Of a stretch of DNA of 64,000 nucleotides, positions 56,785 to 64,000 are shown piece by piece (position 1 is the stretch's first letter; every line of letters starts with the position of its first letter). The notes under the pieces are model-generated. The model saw only the letters and a list, made by a program, of their open reading frames with translations. It was not told the origin of the DNA and searched no databases. Both the position numbers and the translations under genes were made by a program. This DNA is from Bombardia bombarda (lineage: Eukaryota; Ascomycota; Sordariomycetes; Sordariales; Lasiosphaeriaceae). The DNA lies in NCBI GenBank assembly GCA_030512295.1, contig JAULSR010000002.1, positions 434,001 to 498,000 on the forward strand, in the 5' to 3' direction.

Positions 56785-59700
56785 ATGGACGGCCAGTCGA
56801 CAACGGCCGAATCCAAACATCATTACCAGCAGCCCACATCGTGGCCGCGCGCCTCATCGGCTTCCTCAACACCCCGCGCAAATTCGACAACTACGCCAGA
56901 CTCGTCGCAAGGCTATTTCCCCACACACCTGGATCTTCTGCCCATTTTATTCCCTCACCAATCCTCGGTTTACCAAGACAAACTGCTACAGTACAACAAG
57001 CTTCTTTCTGCTAGTCGAGGAGGAGGCGGCGGACTGCAAACCCCCCCACTCCCTCCTGCACTGTCTTCGCCGCTCACGCAGCACGCCCCGCACACGGTCA
57101 AGACCACGACGACGGCGCGATCACGGTCCTCATCCAAGGTGTCGAACAAGGATAACCTGCACACGAAACTGGGCGCCCAGAGCTGTCATGGGAATAGATC
57201 AGCCAAGAATATTGACATCGCCGAACGCGTCCCCATAATGCCGGCAAAAGAAGCGCCATCCAACATGTCGGCCAAGAAACACTCCGAGCAGCAGCAGCAG
57301 CAGCAGCAGCAAGCACATCACCAGCAGCCAAATACACACGGTCTACCGGCGCGACCACCTCCTTCTAACCATAGCCACAACCATCCTCTCCCCATAGCCC
57401 AGTCGAGCTCGGTGCCATCAACACCTCATCAACATGCCCGTAAATTCTCGTTTGAGTCTCGCGAGCAGTCTCCAGGCGCTACTCAGAACCATTCGCCCCG
57501 TTCGGCATACTCGGACACAAATGGAAGCGTACCCTCTCTTCGCCCGCTGCCACCAAGGCTTGGGGGTTGTCGTTTTGAGACGGCTATTCCCCACTCCCGC
57601 AGGCGGATGCCATACAACCTTGGAACTGATAGGTTACCGAACGAAGACCCCGAAAAGATTAAGAGCAGGCTATCAGAAGACGACGAGAGAAAACTTACAG
57701 CTGATATGCGGGAGCTGTACGACAGGTTATTACCGACTAAGGAGGTGGAGATAAATCGTCAAAAATTGGTACAGAAGCTCAAGAGACTGTTGAACGAAGA
57801 ATGGCCCGGTCACGATATCCAAGTGCACCTTTTCGGCTCATCTGGCAATCTATTATGCTCCGACGACTCTGACGGTCAGTTGTAGCGGTCGACAAAATTG
57901 CTTCGTGGATCTAAGCTGACTAGTTACAGTGGACATATGCATTACCACCGAGTGGAAGGAGTTGGAGAATGTGTGCTTGATTGCGGATCTTCTGGATAGA
58001 CGTGTGTTATATTCCCTTAACCCCTCCTGATCTCCCCAAACTATAGGGACTAACACGTAACAGACGGCATGGAAAAGGTCGTCTGCGTTTCGTCGGCAAA
58101 GGTGCCTATTGTCAAGATATGGGACCCTGAGCTCAACCTTGCTTGCGACATGAATGTCAACAACACGTTAGCACTTGAAAATACTCGGATGGTGCGTACC
58201 TATGTCGAAATTGACGAACGGATGCGACCTCTGGCTATGATCATCAAGTACTGGACGCGAAGGAGAATCGTAAACGATGCAGGTTTGTGATCCCTCTGAA
58301 TATACCTCTTGTCTACGAGACTTTTATGCTTACATTTGCTACAGCTTTCGGTGGAACTCTGAGTTCTTACACCTGGATTTGCATGATTATTGCATTTCTG
58401 CAGCTACGAGACCCACCAGTGCTCCCGGCCCTTCATCAGCACCACAATCAGAAGCTGAAAAAAGAAGATGGAACCAAAAGCGAATTCGCCGACGATATAG
58501 ACTCGTTACGCGGTTTCGGCGCGAAGAATAAGGACAGCTTGGCTGCCCTTCTCTTCCAGTTCTTCAAATTCTATGCGCACGAGTTTGACTATGACAATCA
58601 CGCGTTGTCGATACGCTTTGGACGGGTACTTACCAAGATCGAAAAGAGATGGAACTTTGGGACTAATAATGTGCTTTGCATCGAAGAGCCCTTTAACACG
58701 ATTCGAAATCTGGGAAATACGGCCGATGATACTTCTTTTCGAGGTCTTCACCTGGAGTTGCGGAGAGCATTTGATCTTATATCCGAGGGCAAGTTCGAAG
58801 AATGCTGTGAGGAGTATGTTTACCCCAGAGAAGAGGAGCGGGTCTGGCAGAAGCGTGAGACGGCACCGAGGCCGATTCTAGTAAGGAGTGCTTCACAGCA
58901 CCAATCGGGCCGGGGTGGACGGGCTGGGTTTCGAGGAACTCAACGATTTCATCGCAATGGCGGCAACGCGAATCGTCGTGCCTCTTCAAGCATAGCGAAC
59001 GACCCGAACGCGGCATTTGCGCAAGCAAACCTACCCGTGTCGATGAATCCCCATGAAATCCTGTGGTATAACACACATCATTCCCAACTTGGGATTCCAC
59101 AGGATATCCTGAACACCTCGCTCAACTCGCTCAACGTGTTAGCGGCGCACGAGACAAATCTTCGGTTTCAGCTATACACACAAGCACAACAGATAAATCA
59201 GCAGCAAGCACTTGCACACGCTCAGCGGATGCAAGGCGGGTCGGCGCAATCGACGGATAGATCCCGCACGAATTCCTTTGATAACCCTCCCCTGACAGCC
59301 CCCATCCGATCAGATCTGATGTATGGCTATGGGTATCCTGTCCAGCACGCACCGTACTTTCACCCCGGGTTTACCACGTATCCTTCATCTCCAGCCTCGG
59401 CAGCGGCGGCGGTGATGAGCGGGGCAGCATCCGAGTATAGGAGAAGTCTCCATAGGAGTACAGCAACAAATGAATCGGGCGGCTCGACTGGCAGCGGTGC
59501 TCTTAGGTCGCAATCCCAGCCAGCGTCGAGAACTCCCATGGCTGCCACCCAAGGCCTGAATGGGTACCCAGGGTCATGCGGCCAGCCTCACAATGGAGTA
59601 TCAGTATTCCAACCGCGGCAGGCCAACGGGGGACCCATTCCCAGCTTCATGTCAGATGAAGCAACTGATGTGGAGTTTGATGATGGGCCTACCAGGGTTT

Positions 59701-60917
59701 TGTCCGAGTCCCCCCCGGAGGATATGGGACTGCGCCACCCTGGGCCTGGGTACTACAGCAATGAGAACTCGAGTCTGGTCGGGAAAGGTGGCATCTTTCC
59801 CAGCGCTATACCTGCATTCAGCGATTTGAGTAGTCAGGCAGGCCGCCGGCGGTTGTCTACCGATCAGCTCCCTCAGTCGATCCTGGATCGAAGGATGAAG
59901 CGGACGTCAAGATCGCCTTCACCATTAGGCCATTCCCGAGCTTTTTCTGTTGGCACTAACTCCGCCCCGCTCGCGTCGGCGCCTTTCCAGCAGTCGAATG
60001 GCATGCTCACCCCAAATCGCGGGCCGGTCGTAGTGAGCAGTTCGGCGGCCAAGACGGGCTCGAGTTCAGCACCTGTTCGACAGATGGCCGCAAACGACCA
60101 GTTTGTACCAGAGGATGCAAATTTCGATAATCCCCTGCATATTCACCAGGGGCCTGGCAGCCCTTGGGTCGATCAGGTTCTCTCGCTCGCGTCCACAATG
60201 GCCACAGCTACGCCGCCGTCAAATTCGTCAAATTACTCAGAGCGACCGGTGATTGTGAATGGCTCTTCAGTCAACCGTTCTCCTGCAACAGGGCAGAGTG
60301 CGGCCGAGGTATCATTCCAGCACCGTGCGATGGGGGCAGCTTTGCACAATGCTGCGCCGTTTACACCGATGGCTATCGAGACGAACGGCGTGGCTGGCTT
60401 TTCTCCTCCCTCAACTGGCAGACCCCGCATGATTTCTCGCCAACAGCAGAACGGGATAGCACCCCTGGACCTTGCTACGGGCGACTTCACTGTGACCCAG
60501 GACCTACAACATCTATCGCCAGTGTACGAGAACCGGTCCCCGTCCCCAACGGTTGTGCGGAGATTTGATGCTCCGATTATCGCCTCGCCGTTGAGGGCCC
60601 AGTCTGGATCTGGGAGAGAGCTTCGGTCAGAATTCTCAAGGGGAGCGCAAAAGTCGTCGCCAGTCAAATCACCGCCGACAGGACCCTCCCCTAAGCTTGA
60701 CAGCGCAAGTCGCTCGCCTATATTGGAGACGAGGTTGAACGGTCTTGCTAGGGAAAATGGGCATGTCCGTGCTGCTAAGAGTCAGAGCGAAAACTTGAGT
60801 GTTTGGCAGAAATCCAAACCTCGGAAGAAATGTGCAGCTGATCCAAAGCAGGCAGTCAACGGATTTGCACAAAGCGAGCAGTTGCCCAAGAATGATGCCG
60901 ACCGCAAGGGCGGTTGA
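56785..60917 (+). CDS. Cid1-type noncanonical poly(A)/poly(U) polymerase (1317 aa)
   Basis: Exons 56785-57874, 57930-58001, 58064-58282 and 58345-60917 join in frame. The first 250 residues are disordered, with a polyQ run at about 168-176. The nucleotidyltransferase core begins near residue 290: LFGSSGNLLCSDDSDVDICI has the GS motif and metal-binding Asp363/Asp365, split by intron 1. A third acidic site may lie in CDMNVNNTLALENT. The palm continues through RPLAMIIKYWTRRRIVNDA. The PAP-associated domain is at about 520-595, with DSLAALLFQFFKFYAHEFD, CIEEPFNTIRNLGNTADD and GLHLELRRAFDLISEG. These enzymes add A or U tails to RNA 3' ends, directing decay or stability in the cytoplasm. The last 700 residues are low-complexity with short RGG-like GRGGRAGFRG. 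Long leader upstream. A or U preference unknown. Confidence 0.93.
57289..57312 (+). repeat. (CAG)n coding microsatellite
   Basis: Eight CAG codons encode the polyQ run in the disordered N-terminus of the Cid1-like protein. Confidence 0.9.
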
Positions 60918-63900
60918 ACAGATAGTTTCATCCAGCAGCTCTCGCGACCATTTACAGCGCGCGTCTGCGAAATTGCGCTCCAGTCCTAGTCTAGTGCTCC
61001 TGGACATGCAAAGTGATGACTTCATTGGATACTGGTCTAAAATTGTGGCTTTGTTTCATGGAGAAGACGAAGCTCTATATTGGACATGTTTGTTCAGGAT
61101 CTTTCCTTCACAGCGCCCTTCAGCATGGTTGTTATTTGGGGCGCGCCGGCTGGTGCATTCTGGGTTCAAGCGCATTTTAATCTACTATTATTTCTGCACA
61201 CTGTCGCGGGCACACAGAAAAAGGGTGCCTTCACCTAAAAGCGAACGAAGCCCAGATCTACAGGCCTCTACCATCGCAGAGCAGAAGAATATCTCGAGGG
61301 CCCGAATGCATCCCATGTCCCAGGACCGATTCCCGGCTATGGGCCGCCAGCTACCCCAATTCCTGATGAAAAGTGGCGTCTTTCTTCACTCTCGATATCT
61401 TTTAGCACATTATCGGTTCTATAGACATAGACGGCAATTTCTGATTATCCGAGGAAAGAGAAGATGCCTCTAGAAATAAAGAAAAAAAGAGACCGGAAAC
61501 GACAGATTCGCTCGGCTCGTCGGGTGGGGGGCTGGTTGGACATGTATTCGTCCTCCCTAGTCAGTTCTGGCTCTCGTTTGCTTTCACTGACTCAGTTCAT
61601 GCTTGAACGCATAGTCTGACTAGAATTAGCTAGACCAGGTTCTGTGCGCAGTCACAATCGCTGTTCCGTAGGATCATATCAGGGCAGCTGCAGAGTATTG
61701 CATGTGGGGGGAAACCGCGGTAGTTATTTGGCCCCGCGAGGGGATGGACCCAAAAAAAAGGCATATGAAAAGAAAAGGGGGGTTAGCGGCGGTTGCGTGT
61801 CATCTTCTTTTTTTGTTGGTATTACTTGGTCTATGAGCCTAGGTTTTCATTGCTGCATTTGCATCTGCGCATTTACAGAGGAGCGGAGCGTGAGCGTCTC
61901 TCGAAACGGTCGGGCGATAACTAAAGGCTAGCAACGGGTATTCTGCAGCCTTTTCGCTGTGTTTTCTCTTTTTACTTTCTCTTGCTGTCTTTTCTTTTGC
62001 TTAACAATGATCAGCCTGAATGATATCAATTGTGGGAATACCTTTTTTCTTTCCTCCCCCCTCGTTTTCCGATATTCTTGTCTCAGATCCCGCCCGACCT
62101 GTTGGTGACATACAGGAAGAGGGATATGAAGGCACAGAGCTGAAAATGGGCTGTCTGTTGATGGGAGAGTGCCTCGGGGTGGCCGCCTGGGTATTCGGCT
62201 CACGACTCCGATTCGCATTAAGGGTGATACTTGCCCTCGTCCTCAATCAAGAACGCTAGACGAAAGAGCGGTAGAATTTACGGTGGTAGATTGCCAATAC
62301 CAAAGTCACACACATATTGCAGCGCATCGTCAATGAAGACCGGATCTGGAAGCAGCCCATTTCCCTACCTACCTACCTTGCTCTACCGCAGTCGCTTGAA
62401 ACGAACTCGACTCGACAATAAGGAGATAAAGCTGGGGAGGGAACTACCTCTCCGTTGGATTTCTAGCCAAGTTTCATACACCAAACCTCGGTAAATAGCA
62501 TCTCTCAAGGACAAACTCTCGATCGACCGATCTACGTATGGTCGGGGGATACCTGACCAATGTGGTATTCTCTGTTCAGTCTCTGGAGGAAAGACAAACA
62601 TGGGAAACAAGAAAGAAAGTTAAACATGCCTCCTTTCTACGGATGCGGGGAAAAGGGGGGATTTCGGGCGACCACACAAAAATGGGCGACATGAGTGAAG
62701 TGGCTGGAGTGGGAGAAAATTTTCAGGATGGTTGCCGAATGTGGCCTTTTCTTTTTTCCTGTTCCTTTTTATTTTTATTTTTTTTGATACCACACAGTGC
62801 TATAGAGTATTAGACGGAGCTTACGGACAACAAACAACAACAATGGCTGGGAATATTGAGTGCCACACGACAGCACTGACAGGAGGACTGAACATATGGA
62901 CATAAGTAGTACCCAGGGAGTGGATGGGTGGGTGGGTGTTGTCTTGTGTTGTCTTGTCTTGACTAACAAGGTTACGATAACTTGGTGACGAGCGAACTTG
63001 CATCATGATGTTGTATAAAGAAAGGAAGGGAAAAATAACACCTAGATAAAGAAGAAGAAATTAGATAACAGAAGAAAAAAAAATGTGTAAAATTCACCAA
63101 AATATCGGAAACAATTGAATACCCCGGCAAGAAAACTTGAAGGTATCGTATCTGTACCTAAGAACCGACAGTATGGCTTGGAGATCTTGTCTTGTTTGCG
63201 ACTACCTATTTACCCACCAACCAAGGCCGTTTGCATCATGACGGGAAGGGTTGGTCCTTTGAATTGGGAGAGGGGGGCATCACTTGGCTCGCTTATTGGA
63301 ACGCGAGGCTTGAACCTTTTTTTTTTTTTTGAGCGGGGGCCGCTGAGCGCTGAATAAGATAGAGATGTTTTGTCCCGTCTCTGCTCCCGCGTAGTCGAAT
63401 TGATTCGGCCTTCACGTGGTATGGGGCGCTGGGGAGGACAAATAATGGATGGATGCATTACGTAGTTGGTGGGGTGGTGGTTGGATAAAAAATACCCCTC
63501 CTCCAATGCCCTCTTTAGTTCTCTTTACAGTCGTTCCTGCCCTTGGCTAATGGACGGCTGGGACCGCCAAGCGTGTGCTCTTGCCGTTCGTTCGACGCCT
63601 CTCCCGCTAAAGCATGGCTCTTTCTTTCACTGTGCTGTACGTATCTCCAGGTATCCCGTATCCGTAAACTGCCTGGTTCACTCCTTGCCCATGTACTGTA
63701 CCTAAAGCAACCCCCCTTGACTGATAAAAGCTGTGTTGAAAGAAAGAATGTGCCGCGGCCTACCCCTGCCTGCCTGCCGCGAGAATCTGGGGATCTGGGG
63801 GAGGATGGAAGTAATTGAGGGGTTACCTGAATACGGTTTCACAGTTGCTGTGCAGCCCTAGCCAGGTACCCAGCTGCAGGATGGGACCGAAAGTGTTGCC

Positions 63901-63924
63901 TGGATGCTGGATGGATGCACGCAA
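60918..63924. other. Intergenic region, 3 kb
   Basis: Begins with the 3' UTR of the Cid1-like gene. A plus frame at 60799-61473 overlaps its coding end and is a shadow. T-runs and A-runs occur (63321-63332, 63077-63084). No gene, RNA or clear repeat found. Confidence 0.4.
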
Positions 63925-64000
63925 TCAATGATACGAATTTACAGAACCAGGCTCTCCAATCGCGACCCCTTCATCGAACTCGTAACCCATCTTGCCCAGT
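63925..64000 (-). CDS. Possible partial terminal exon at window edge
   Basis: On the minus strand the edge reads LGKMGYEFDEGVAIGEPGSVNSYH then a stop at 63925-63927. The composition looks coding rather than random, so this may be the last exon of a gene that starts beyond 64000. It could equally be a start (ATG inside GKMG) or chance. Product not recognisable. Confidence 0.2.
   Translation of the reverse strand, partial: LGKMGYEFDEGVAIGEPGSVNSYH

Noticed and set aside
60799..61473. 224-codon plus frame at the end of the Cid1-like gene
   Set aside because: It overlaps conserved coding sequence in another frame and continues into the 3' UTR with random composition.
1..64000. CRISPR arrays, prophage or bacterial operons
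   Set aside because: No spaced direct repeats of that type; introns and gene structure are eukaryotic.

Overview
The window reads as nuclear DNA of a filamentous ascomycete (Pezizomycotina, most likely Sordariomycetes; I cannot name a genus). Coding genes have short introns (roughly 50-120 nt) with GTAAGT/GTATGT-type donors and CTAAC/CTGAC-type branch sites. Intergenic DNA is long and gene-poor, and the products include typical ascomycete proteins (STRIPAK FHA protein, Mgr2, asco-laccase, omega-like GST, Cid1-type nucleotidyltransferase). Nothing looks bacterial, viral or mitochondrial. All exon joins were worked out by eye from splice signals and frame.

Layout. 32-4663: an FHA/tail-anchor protein (-) and five-exon mgr2 (+), head to head. 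5318-6130: an uncertain ORF. 8178-14573: a laccase (+), a GST (+) lying between two diverged direct repeats, and a 77-aa gene (-). 15306-17608: two Nudix hydrolases tail to tail (NUDT14-like +, NUDT5/Ysa1-like -), each with a GC-AG intron; the second has two frame breaks. 19497-21277: MFS transporter (+). 24541-31322: a 1039-aa proline-rich protein, a frame-broken gamma-glutamylcyclotransferase-like gene, and an SLC35F-type transporter (all +). 33765-35691: a five-exon conserved low-complexity protein (-).

35.7-45.3 kb is almost gene-free. It contains a 328-bp foldback element with 115-nt arms, followed directly by an extremely AT-rich island of about 350 bp, then a G-rich block with two G-quadruplex motifs and a 39-bp tandem duplication. 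Just beyond is a cysteine-rich protein gene (45331-46971, +) whose 3' end runs through 12-bp repeats. 49349-50438 is an AhpC/TSA-like thioredoxin-fold gene (-). After 6 kb without a confident gene comes a 1317-aa Cid1-type poly(A)/poly(U) polymerase (56785-60917, +). The last 3 kb has at most a gene edge.

The genes do not form an obvious cluster or pathway. The best second looks are the foldback/AT/G-rich compound locus, the neighbouring Nudix genes with GC-AG introns, and three single-base frame breaks in two otherwise conserved genes, which could be homopolymer assembly errors or real gene decay.
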